Source: Cryomorphaceae bacterium
GTDB taxonomy: Bacteria; Bacteroidota; Bacteroidia; Flavobacteriales; Schleiferiaceae
Length of the DNA: 16,786 nucleotides
Reading direction: 5' to 3'
Assembly: GCA_003445735.1 (NCBI GenBank)
Contig: DMCR01000181.1
Location: forward strand, 1 to 16,786
The notes under the pieces are model-generated. The model had not been told where the DNA came from. It did no database searches and was given only the letters and a program-made list of their open reading frames with translations. Positions 1 to 7,462 of the stretch are shown here, in pieces (position 1 is the first letter of the stretch; each line of letters opens with the position of its first letter). The position numbers were made by a program, and so were the translations under genes.

Positions 1-28
1 ATGCTCTATCCAGTTGAGCTACGCGGCC
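1..28 (-). tRNA. 5' part of a tRNA gene, cut by the window edge
   Basis: Read on the minus strand from 28 to 1, the sequence gives a seven-base acceptor 5' strand (GGCCGCG), T8-A9, and a full D-arm (GCTC, loop AACTGGATA with the invariant GG, then GAGC). The anticodon arm lies beyond the left edge, so the amino acid cannot be read. The arrangement resembles arginine or lysine class tRNAs, and arginine is my weak guess. A promoter-like element sits just upstream (49-76). Confidence 0.85.
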
Positions 29-48
29 AGCCTTCCATTACGGGGTGG

Positions 49-76
49 CAAATATAGACCAAAAAGTTAATTGCAA
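49..76 (-). promoter_or_regulatory. Bacteroidota-type promoter for the tRNA
   Basis: On the minus strand TTG (76-74) is followed after 17 nt by TATATTTG (56-49). This is an exact match to the TTG/TAnnTTTG pattern known for the primary sigma factor of Flavobacteriia. Transcription would start near 42-45 and leave a short leader before the mature tRNA 5' end at 28. Confidence 0.6.
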
Positions 77-77
77 T

Positions 78-98
78 AGTCCCTTGAGGGATTTTTTG
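78..98 (+). terminator. Small hairpin with T-run, plus strand
   Basis: TCCC-TTGA-GGGA (80-91) can form a 4-bp stem with a tetraloop, extendable by a G-U and an A-U pair. Six T residues follow on the plus strand. As an intrinsic terminator it would stop rightward transcription. Both annotated neighbours (tRNA and clpS) are on the minus strand, where the hairpin is preceded by A residues and not followed by a T-run. Its client is therefore unclear: perhaps a plus-strand gene left of the window. Confidence 0.35.
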
Positions 99-114
99 GT
101 GCGAAATAGGCCCC

Positions 115-384
115 TTATTGAACCTCCACGGTTAGGCCTGCATCACTCATGAGTGAGGCCTTGTGTTGGAGTTCGTCAATATCGCCGGTCATTACCTGAC
201 ACTTGCCTTTGTAGTGAGTAATCCAGGCGCATTGTTCTGCTTGTTCCTCAGTGTGTTCACAAACTGTGCAGAGCACATCGATGACAAAATCAAAGGTGTT
301 CTCGTGGTCATTGAATAGGACCAGAGAACGTTCCGCTTGAAGAATGGTTTCTTGATGGCTTTGATATTGCTCTTTCGTGCTCAT
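115..384 (-). CDS. clpS: ATP-dependent Clp protease adaptor ClpS
   Basis: An 89-aa protein of the ClpS adaptor family, which delivers N-degron substrates to a ClpA/ClpC-type AAA+ unfoldase in the cytoplasm. After a ~19-residue charged N-terminal tail, the core begins at LVLFND (21-26). The ligand-binding asparagine and aspartate are N25 and D26, and the conserved histidine of the THYKGK segment is H57. NTF at 29-31 replaces the gatekeeper Met region of E. coli ClpS (TPM), which I regard as usual for Bacteroidota. Residue 27 is His where many members carry a second Asp. The ATG at 384 is the only reasonable start, as no other ATG, GTG or TTG lies before the core. No Clp ATPase gene is in the window. 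It has its own promoter and follows the large exported protein gene by 60 nt. Confidence 0.9.
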   Translation of the reverse strand: MSTKEQYQSHQETILQAERSLVLFNDHENTFDFVIDVLCTVCEHTEEQAEQCAWITHYKGKCQVMTGDIDELQHKASLMSDAGLTVEVQ

Positions 385-389
385 GAGGT

Positions 390-421
390 CAAATTTATAT
401 GCTAGGCAGCATTTGATGCAA
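390..421 (-). promoter_or_regulatory. Promoter of clpS with a dyad in its spacer
   Basis: On the minus strand TTG (421-419), a 21-nt spacer and TAAATTTG (397-390) match the Bacteroidota TTG/TAnnTTTG consensus. Only five bases separate the -7 box from the clpS ATG, so the predicted start site falls at or within about 2 nt of the start codon. The spacer holds a perfect inverted repeat ATGCT-GCCT-AGCAT (412-399), flanked by TCAAAT/ATTTGA arms on a larger scale. It could be an operator, or a weak hairpin at the end of the upstream mRNA. Confidence 0.5.
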
Positions 422-444
422 GCTTGGGAGAAAAATTATTCACC

Positions 445-3400
445 TTAGTCTTCGATGCCGAATCTGCGTTTGAGGAGCAAGATTTTTCCTTTTCCTGCAA
501 GGTTATAAGTGAAACCAGGTTTATTGCCTTTGGCGGCGACGCTACGGTCTTTAGTATCCTTGGCAAGAATGGCATCGTTAAAGGTGTCATCTGAAGAACG
601 GATACTCATTAAACTACCCTTGTAGCTAATGAAAAGGTAGTCGGTGCCATTATCTAGGTAAAGGGTGAATTCACCTCCTCTACTGCGCTCTTTAATTTCA
701 ACTAAGCAATCCACTTTGGCGAATACAGGTATACTGTACATATTTTGGATGATGGCCTCACCATTGCCTTGAAAGGACTTGTATTTACCGCTGTAGCGCA
801 TTGAGATATTACCTAAAACCAATGAACTTCTAAATTCTTTTGGGAACCTATCATTTCCGTCGAATTGACTAAAGTCATTCAAAAATTTTGAACCATCCTT
901 CATACCTAAAAGTGAATATATGCCCTCTTGATAATTAAAATCATCGACTATATCAGCTGCTGAAAAATCAGTGAAAAGTTTTGCCGCGTTTTCCCATTGT
1001 TCTTTATCCAATGGAGCCTCAATTGTCCAAACAGCATCAATAGTAACCTCATCCTTGTTGAGATAATGATGTGCTGCACCTCCCATATTACTGTTTACCA
1101 AACCTGTGTTACTCAATATTTTCAGAGGGCCTGTTCCATATAGTTCACAATCGTAATTATAAAAGATTAAATACGGATCTGGGGTTCGGGAATCTTTAAG
1201 TTTTGACGTTGTTGTAATCACATAACCTTGCTCTTCGAAATCATAAAACAAAACACCATTTGCACTGATTAATTCAATATCACGTCGGTCAGCGTATTTG
1301 GACAGGAAATTACTATGACCACCTAAACTATCTTGAGAAATGTAAATACCGTTGAACGTGTTGTCCGCTAGACTCGTAGGATCGTTTTCTGGAAGTTCAA
1401 TTACAATATCCGAAGGATCAATTTCAGAGGCGATATCGTACCACATACTCTGCAGGTTCTTACACTCGTTCTGGAGTTTGATGGAACCGAGGTAAAACAT
1501 TGGAATCTCATCAGCACGCAAGGTGATTTTCCCTCGGTAAGCGAAATAGGGACTGAGGTAGAATTCGTCAGCTTCTGCGATGGTTGCCTCCCCGATGGTG
1601 GTTCCTGAGGTATCGGGTTTGATGCTTTCAAAGTCAATGGGCCAAGTGCTACCTTCCTCGTCCTCGTAATCGTAGACCCCATGGGCAGTATAGCGATATT
1701 TACCACGGATGCGTACTACAGATTCATAGAATTCATGTAGCTGACTAAACCTGTTTGCGACAATGCGGGCGTTTTCTAGCGGGTCCATGTCCGCATTCAT
1801 GCGGATGACGATATGACCACTGTCGGGTAGGATGCGAGAATCGGCCACATCTATTTCAGGTACATCAAAGGCCTCAAGGATGCTAGGTGCGAGTGAGAAG
1901 CGGGCAAAACCCGCAGTGAAGTCCAAGCTATCCTGTAAGGGATGCGTGCTGACCATGAAGGCCTCGCCTTCCATGTTGTGCTTAATGTCCACTGTTGCTT
2001 CTTCCATCTTCCATTCAGCATGATCCATGTAGGCCATGTATTGGTTGGCAGGGAACTCAATAGTACTATAGGGGTTGAGCTTATCGAATAGACCCAACTG
2101 TTTGTCAAAGTTGATGTCACAGGTAGCATCTAACATCTGGAAAGCCCATTGCTCGTCATCAAACTTGGTTTTCACACGGAAGTCTTGGGCTGCAGAGATG
2201 AAGGAACGATGGAAGAATTGGTATCCATCATTTTCACTATTATGCTTCGCGGTGCCATAACGCAGCTCTCCGACGCCAAAGAGCCCTTTTCCGCCATAGC
2301 GCAACTTGCCCTCAGCCACCACTTCAGGTTCGCCATACATATCAAATGGAACATTGCGCGACTCAATCTCCAGCTCGTCCTCATAAGGTAACCAAAGGAA
2401 TGGATTATCTGTACCTTGAACAAAAGGATAACCACCTCCCATGGTCGTATTTTCCGCGATGCCAACGGTGGTTGCACGCCCGGAAGCTTGTTTTGGGAAG
2501 AACAATATATCCTTGCTCACTAAGTGGCTTTGTCTGTAATCAATGCTACCATCAGCACGCAACCCTTTACTAGATAATGCCAATGAGCCTTCAAAAGTCC
2601 CAGAGCTCTTGAAGACCGGAGTTGGAGGCATTTGGGTTTGGAAGCCGAGCGAATAATCCGGCATCACCATCAACGGCTGTGGGAATGTGGGGAAGATATC
2701 GGCACTATGGAAGGTAGCGTCGAACAATAATCCGTCCGTGGTCGCATTGTCTAGTGAATCGATAGTGAACGGTTCGACGGCCATGTAGAAGCTGCTTCGT
2801 TCGTAAATACCGTTGTGTATACTAGGGTGGTCATAATACACAAAAGAGTTGTTGAGTGCTTCGAATATGGGGTATTCAGGATAGTATTCCTTCGAACTCT
2901 TATTTTCGGCTTGGTCAATGCGAAGTCGGCCTTGAAGATCTGAAAGTACGGTTTGGACATTCACCAGCGCGGCACGCTCGCCCGGTGGAGGATTGAATTC
3001 CTTAACCTTAAAACGCATCGAGTCAATGCGCGGCATGTCAATCATAAAGTTATCATAATTGAAAGCGTAGTCTTTACCCCAGTAACTAAAGAGACCCGCG
3101 TTGATACGGCCATCAAAGTTGAAGTTCATTCCGCGGTTCACCGTTATTAACCCACCTTTAGGAAAGAGATTAACCTCTTGAGAATCACTGACGGCAATCA
3201 TCCCTATGCCTGCGATATTCATTTGGTAATTCAGTAGACTTACTTGGGCGTTATTGCCCTGCTCAACGCGAGAAACGAATTGGATAACATCATAATCTCT
3301 TTTGCCTTGCCAGTTCAACAAGTATTCAAACAGCCGGTCAGTTAGTGTTATGGTTTGTTGGTCTTGATCGAAGATCACAAAACCTTGAATAGCCATTTCG

Positions 3401-4824
3401 TAAAGGAATTTCTCCCCCTGGTCCATAGGCATGCGTAGGGCGTAAATCAAATCCTTGAGCGGTGCGTCATTATATCCCCAAGCGTAGGCTGCATCTCGGA
3501 GGTTCATCAACGGATGTGTTTGTTGTAAACCGGCAATTTCCTCCATACGGGAGATACGGAAAAACTGCTTACTTTCGAAAACAGCTGCCTGCATAGAGCC
3601 AAGGTTCAAGTTGCGGAAGTTTAGTACTGGCGTACCTTGATTCCAAACTAATTGGTCCACGTTTACCTCCATCGCATGATAGCTATCAATCCACGAGGTC
3701 AATCCTAATCCAGTTTTATAGCGTAAAATGCGTAGCTGGCCTGAGCGCGGATCGTAGCGGATTTCACAGTATGGGTGATAAATGCTGTCCTCACCCAAAT
3801 GCGCCACCACCTCTACTCGCTTGGAGGTGATGAGGCTGTCTTGGAAGCCAAAGCGGCCGCTTTTTAGAGTGATGACCGTATCGGTTTTATAGGTAAATAC
3901 TAATTGTCCCTGGGTGCTGTCTGGACTGTTTCCGTAGAATTGAGAACCGATAACTCCTAGGCCTCCCTTGAAATGAACATCTGGAAAAATGTTCTCAATA
4001 AGGTAGTCGTTACGTTCACTGGTAAATTGCGGGTAGCGCTTGGTAGTGGTACCCGTCATACGATCTTCCAAAATTCCTTTTATAGGTTCAGGAAAGAGGT
4101 CATAAGCATGTAAGATAGCTTTGGCCCGGTATCCTCCTTTATTCACATCGAGGTTCCATGTGCCCAATTCCGCATAGCGCTCATCCTCCGGCACTAATAC
4201 GCGGGACCAAAAAACGGTGCCGCCCTCACCTTCTATTAGATTTTTTTCGGGGTAATACTTGAAGTTGGCTCCTATGATTTGCGTACTGTCTTTTACGTAT
4301 CGACCATAAAGGTCTTCTGTTTCAAAACTGTACACTGGGGCACCGTCCTCGAAGGAAAAGCTCCACACCGCATAGGGCGCACTCCAAACAAAGTCATGAG
4401 AATCACCAAAAATATGCTTGCTATAGTTTAGGTACTGCTGGTGGATGTAATCCCTAATCTTGGTAGAGGGGTTCTTCTTAGAATAAGTAAGCAAGTGATT
4501 GGTCATCTGCTCAGCGGTACCATAGGCCTCGCCTTCATAAATGTCGTAGGTGAATCGTATAAGTTCCTCCCAGATCTCTGGTTTAACTAGACGCTTCCGA
4601 ATAAGTTGGTTACTCAGGTCTATCCACAATTCCTCGAACTCGTCAGCCACTAACATGGCGTTTGGCAAAAGGCTATCCTGATACAGCGTCTTTTGCTCTT
4701 TATTCAGGTCTATGAGTTCAAGGAATTCATCTTGGAAGAGTTCGAGCTCGGAGAATCGGACCACTTTTTGGGCGTGAAGCCCCAGGCTAAATAGAAGTGC
4801 AATAATTAGTCCAATTCTTCGCAT
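445..4824 (-). CDS. Large exported protein of unknown function (1459 aa)
   Basis: The protein starts with a clear Sec signal peptide (charged MRR, hydrophobic stretch to about residue 16, cleavage near HAQ at 17-19). I cannot assign it to a named family with a function. Residues ~20-150 look helical and rich in acidic and aromatic residues. Around residues 425-520 lies a second helix-rich stretch, with a winged-helix flavour. Much of the rest alternates polar and hydrophobic residues with frequent G, D, N and Y turns, which suggests long beta-sheet or beta-solenoid architecture. The C-terminus (about the last 130 residues) has aromatic, basic strands and ends in KRRFGIED, without a recognisable type IX secretion CTD. 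No outer-membrane barrel terminus (final Phe/Trp) and no lipobox is seen, so periplasm or outer surface is the likely site. Its ATG overlaps the prmA stop as TAATG. No catalytic motif is recognisable. Confidence 0.85.
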   Translation of the reverse strand: MRRIGLIIALLFSLGLHAQKVVRFSELELFQDEFLELIDLNKEQKTLYQDSLLPNAMLVADEFEELWIDLSNQLIRKRLVKPEIWEELIRFTYDIYEGEAYGTAEQMTNHLLTYSKKNPSTKIRDYIHQQYLNYSKHIFGDSHDFVWSAPYAVWSFSFEDGAPVYSFETEDLYGRYVKDSTQIIGANFKYYPEKNLIEGEGGTVFWSRVLVPEDERYAELGTWNLDVNKGGYRAKAILHAYDLFPEPIKGILEDRMTGTTTKRYPQFTSERNDYLIENIFPDVHFKGGLGVIGSQFYGNSPDSTQGQLVFTYKTDTVITLKSGRFGFQDSLITSKRVEVVAHLGEDSIYHPYCEIRYDPRSGQLRILRYKTGLGLTSWIDSYHAMEVNVDQLVWNQGTPVLNFRNLNLGSMQAAVFESKQFFRISRMEEIAGLQQTHPLMNLRDAAYAWGYNDAPLKDLIYALRMPMDQGEKFLYEMAIQGFVIFDQDQQTITLTDRLFEYLLNWQGKRDYDVIQFVSRVEQGNNAQVSLLNYQMNIAGIGMIAVSDSQEVNLFPKGGLITVNRGMNFNFDGRINAGLFSYWGKDYAFNYDNFMIDMPRIDSMRFKVKEFNPPPGERAALVNVQTVLSDLQGRLRIDQAENKSSKEYYPEYPIFEALNNSFVYYDHPSIHNGIYERSSFYMAVEPFTIDSLDNATTDGLLFDATFHSADIFPTFPQPLMVMPDYSLGFQTQMPPTPVFKSSGTFEGSLALSSKGLRADGSIDYRQSHLVSKDILFFPKQASGRATTVGIAENTTMGGGYPFVQGTDNPFLWLPYEDELEIESRNVPFDMYGEPEVVAEGKLRYGGKGLFGVGELRYGTAKHNSENDGYQFFHRSFISAAQDFRVKTKFDDEQWAFQMLDATCDINFDKQLGLFDKLNPYSTIEFPANQYMAYMDHAEWKMEEATVDIKHNMEGEAFMVSTHPLQDSLDFTAGFARFSLAPSILEAFDVPEIDVADSRILPDSGHIVIRMNADMDPLENARIVANRFSQLHEFYESVVRIRGKYRYTAHGVYDYEDEEGSTWPIDFESIKPDTSGTTIGEATIAEADEFYLSPYFAYRGKITLRADEIPMFYLGSIKLQNECKNLQSMWYDIASEIDPSDIVIELPENDPTSLADNTFNGIYISQDSLGGHSNFLSKYADRRDIELISANGVLFYDFEEQGYVITTTSKLKDSRTPDPYLIFYNYDCELYGTGPLKILSNTGLVNSNMGGAAHHYLNKDEVTIDAVWTIEAPLDKEQWENAAKLFTDFSAADIVDDFNYQEGIYSLLGMKDGSKFLNDFSQFDGNDRFPKEFRSSLVLGNISMRYSGKYKSFQGNGEAIIQNMYSIPVFAKVDCLVEIKERSRGGEFTLYLDNGTDYLFISYKGSLMSIRSSDDTFNDAILAKDTKDRSVAAKGNKPGFTYNLAGKGKILLLKRRFGIED

Positions 4825-5654
4825 TACTTTCTCATTTTAACACTGCGCCAGTGATCGCTCCCTTTCATACCCTCGTAGGTTAACCCAGCGGCCTCCGCAC
4901 GTTCGCGAAGGGCAGGCACATTTTCCTCGTAAAAACCACTGAACAGTATAGTACCACCTTCGACCAAAGCGGCCACATAGGCGTCCATATCTGCAAGGAG
5001 TACATTGAGGTTGATGTTGGCGTAAATTAAATCATAAGTATCCTTAATGGCTTCCGCTCCGCCCTGTTTACAGCTCATAGCAATGGAATTACGCTCCGTA
5101 TTTTCCAAGGTGTTTTCCACACACCAGGTATCGATATCGATTCCGTCAATGTGGGAGGCACCGCGCATCCCAGCAAGTATGCCTAAAATTCCCGTGCCAC
5201 AGCCCATATCAAGAACGCGTAGTCCCTCAGTAGGCAACTCTAAGGTCCACTGAATCATCATTTGGGTGGTTTGGTGATGGCCGGTACCAAAGGACATCTT
5301 TGGCTCAATCAATATGAGGTGCTCATAGCCTTGTTTCGGAGTGTGAAAAGGGGCATAGATGTACACGCGACCGTCCACATCAATAGGATCAAAGTTTTTC
5401 TCCCACTCTGCATTCCAGTTCACTTGCTCGATCTCTTGCAGAGAACAGGAAATATCAACGCCATTCCATTGGAGGGTCTCGACAACGGATTCAGAAGAGA
5501 ATCGGTCCTTTAAAATGTACGCCTGAAACCCATTCTCCGTATCGGTGAAAGAATCAAAGCCCAGTTTCCCGAGCTGCGCAATAAACACATCGCGGAAGGG
5601 TTCCAAAGGAACGACCGTTGCGGTCAATTCAATGTAAACTGGGGTTTCCGACAT
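4824..5654 (-). CDS. prmA: Ribosomal protein L11 methyltransferase
   Basis: A 276-aa class I SAM-dependent methyltransferase of the PrmA family, which trimethylates amino groups of ribosomal protein L11 in the cytoplasm. Residues 1-90 form the substrate-recognition domain. The family signature GTGHHQTT is at 123-130, the SAM-binding loop DMGCGTG at 149-155, the acidic GIDID strand end near 171-175, and the active-site NINLNVL segment at 213-219. Length is close to the usual 260-300 aa. The gene is tightly packed: its ATG (5652-5654) overlaps the tpiA stop by one base (TAATG), and its own stop overlaps the next start the same way. Translational coupling through all three genes is therefore likely. 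prmA near tpiA is common in Bacteroidota. Confidence 0.95.
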   Translation of the reverse strand: MSETPVYIELTATVVPLEPFRDVFIAQLGKLGFDSFTDTENGFQAYILKDRFSSESVVETLQWNGVDISCSLQEIEQVNWNAEWEKNFDPIDVDGRVYIYAPFHTPKQGYEHLILIEPKMSFGTGHHQTTQMMIQWTLELPTEGLRVLDMGCGTGILGILAGMRGASHIDGIDIDTWCVENTLENTERNSIAMSCKQGGAEAIKDTYDLIYANINLNVLLADMDAYVAALVEGGTILFSGFYEENVPALRERAEAAGLTYEGMKGSDHWRSVKMRK

Positions 5655-6424
5655 TAGGCTTCGCTTCTAGCTTGTACAATGGCTGTAAAATCTACTGCAC
5701 TTAAAGAGGCACCGCCAATCAAACCACCGTCGATATCTGGCTGTGCAAATAATTCTGCTGCATTGCCTGGCTTACACGAGCCGCCGTACAATACCGAAAT
5801 ATCTTCTGCCGCTTGTGCACCAAAACGCTTTGCCAACCATGCACGGATGCCGGCGTGTACTTCCTGCGCCTGCTCTGGAGAAGCAGTCTCACCTGTTCCA
5901 ATAGCCCAAACCGGTTCATAGGCCAAGATGATGTTATCCATATCCTCTTCTGAGAAGCCTTCCAAACCTTCGGCACATTGACTGAGTATCACGTCCATGA
6001 AGTTCCCGCTCTTACGTTCTTCCAAGGTTTCACCAATACAGTAGATCGCCGCTAGTTCGTTGTTCAGTGCTTGACCTATTTTCACTTTACAGCTCTCGTT
6101 AGTCTCACCGAAGTACTGACGGCGCTCGCTGTGGCCTACAATCACGGCGTCCAAATCTAAAGAGGCCAACATAGGGGCGCTGATCTCACCGGTATAGGCT
6201 CCATTGTCAAGTTCATGGCAACTCTGTGCAGCAACGGCGATGAAGGGGTTATCCACCAAATCATTCACTACATCACTCAAGAACACGGATGGAGGAGTGA
6301 TAATAACACCTGTTTCTCCTACGACCTCTTCCGTCAAAGAAGACTTCAATTCTGCGACCAAATCCATCGCCTCGTTGTACGTCGTGTTCATTTTCCAATT
6401 ACCTGCTACAATCTTTCTTCTCAT
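5654..6424 (-). CDS. tpiA: Triosephosphate isomerase
   Basis: A 256-aa TIM barrel interconverting dihydroxyacetone phosphate and glyceraldehyde 3-phosphate in glycolysis and gluconeogenesis. Active-site residues are all visible: N9 and K11 in GNWKMN, the electrophilic H98 in VGHSERR, and the catalytic base E170 in AYEPVWAIGTG. Phosphate-binding loops appear as LYGGSCKPGNA and GGLIGGASL near the C-terminus. It starts 27 nt downstream of the ABC permease stop. The upstream stretch is AT-rich (AATAAATAATC) with no Shine-Dalgarno sequence, normal for this phylum. Its stop overlaps prmA. It is the only copy in the window and looks intact. Confidence 0.97.
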   Translation of the reverse strand: MRRKIVAGNWKMNTTYNEAMDLVAELKSSLTEEVVGETGVIITPPSVFLSDVVNDLVDNPFIAVAAQSCHELDNGAYTGEISAPMLASLDLDAVIVGHSERRQYFGETNESCKVKIGQALNNELAAIYCIGETLEERKSGNFMDVILSQCAEGLEGFSEEDMDNIILAYEPVWAIGTGETASPEQAQEVHAGIRAWLAKRFGAQAAEDISVLYGGSCKPGNAAELFAQPDIDGGLIGGASLSAVDFTAIVQARSEA

Positions 6425-6451
6425 GATTATTTATTAATGTTGTTGTGGCTA

Positions 6452-7462
6452 TTAAAATAGTTCCGCTCGTATTCTTGGGTCGAGCACTGCGTAGAGCACA
6501 TCCACTACCGTAGTTAAGAAAACGAAGATGGCGGCGATGGTCATGACGCATCCCATTGTTATTGGCAAATCTCGAGTATTTAATGCTTCCACGAGCAATT
6601 TTCCCATGCCATTCCAACCAAAAATAATTTCTACAAAAACTGCTCCAGCTAAGAGGGAAGCAAACCATCCACTAATGGTGGTAATGATGGGGTTTGAGGC
6701 AACCGGCAAGATGTGTCGAAAAAACACTTGGCCTTCCTTGAGGCCTTTGGCTCGTGCAGTACGCACAAAATCTTGCTGGGCGACTCGAAGAACACTATTA
6801 CGGGTTAGTTGTAGGACTACGCCGATGGGACGAATACCTAGGGTCAAGGCCGGTAGAATAAGGTTCTTAAGTTGCAAGTAGCGCTCACCGGTATAATCGT
6901 CTACCGCATATAGAGAGCCCGTTAGGTTTAATCCCGTCCAAGGCCCAAGCAGGTAGGCAAAGATCCAAGCAAAGAGCACGGCGGTAAAAAAGGACGGCAA
7001 ACTCATTCCTAGAACGCTGAAGGTAGTAAGGATTTGGTCCAATTTGGTTCCTTCCCTATAGGCCACAATGGCGCCAAGCACCCCGCCTACTAATACCGCA
7101 AAGCCTATGGCGGTAAGTGCCAGCAAGGCGGTATTGGGGAAGGTCTGTCCTATCAATGCACTGACTTTTTGACCTTTACGTTGAAAGCTCTCGCCAAAAT
7201 CCGGGGCCTTGAAAAGTGTGCCTTTCCCGCTGAAGTTAACGGGTGAGATACGGCCCAAATACTGCACATATTGCACACTCAACGGCTGGTCTAGCCCGTA
7301 TTTCGCGCGCACGGCTGCCAGCGCTTCAGGATCGTCGCGCTTGCCCAACATCATTTGCGCAGGGTCACCAGGTACCAGAGTAAACAATAAAAAAACCAAT
7401 GTCGCTACACCCCAAAGGGTAAGCACGGCGAGGGCGATTTTTTGAAGGGCGAACCGAATCAA
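6452..7462 (-). CDS. DppB/OppB-type ABC transporter permease, TTG start
   Basis: A 336-aa inner-membrane permease of the BPD_transp_1 superfamily, peptide/nickel (DppB/OppB) branch. The first membrane helix (about 8-29) ends in the family hallmark LVPGDPA (29-35). The EAA loop that docks the ATPase is at about 231-259 (DFVRTARAKG, then RHILPVASNP). The protein ends in the typical LDPRIR. The annotated start is TTG (7462-7460), overlapping the preceding stop as TTGA. The first in-frame ATG lies at residues 37-38 and would remove helix 1, so TTG is well supported. Between helix 1 and the core sits a ~40-residue insert (about 65-105), common in this branch. No partner permease, ATPase or binding protein is nearby, so substrate and partners are unknown. 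Confidence 0.92.
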   Translation of the reverse strand: MIRFALQKIALAVLTLWGVATLVFLLFTLVPGDPAQMMLGKRDDPEALAAVRAKYGLDQPLSVQYVQYLGRISPVNFSGKGTLFKAPDFGESFQRKGQKVSALIGQTFPNTALLALTAIGFAVLVGGVLGAIVAYREGTKLDQILTTFSVLGMSLPSFFTAVLFAWIFAYLLGPWTGLNLTGSLYAVDDYTGERYLQLKNLILPALTLGIRPIGVVLQLTRNSVLRVAQQDFVRTARAKGLKEGQVFFRHILPVASNPIITTISGWFASLLAGAVFVEIIFGWNGMGKLLVEALNTRDLPITMGCVMTIAAIFVFLTTVVDVLYAVLDPRIRAELF

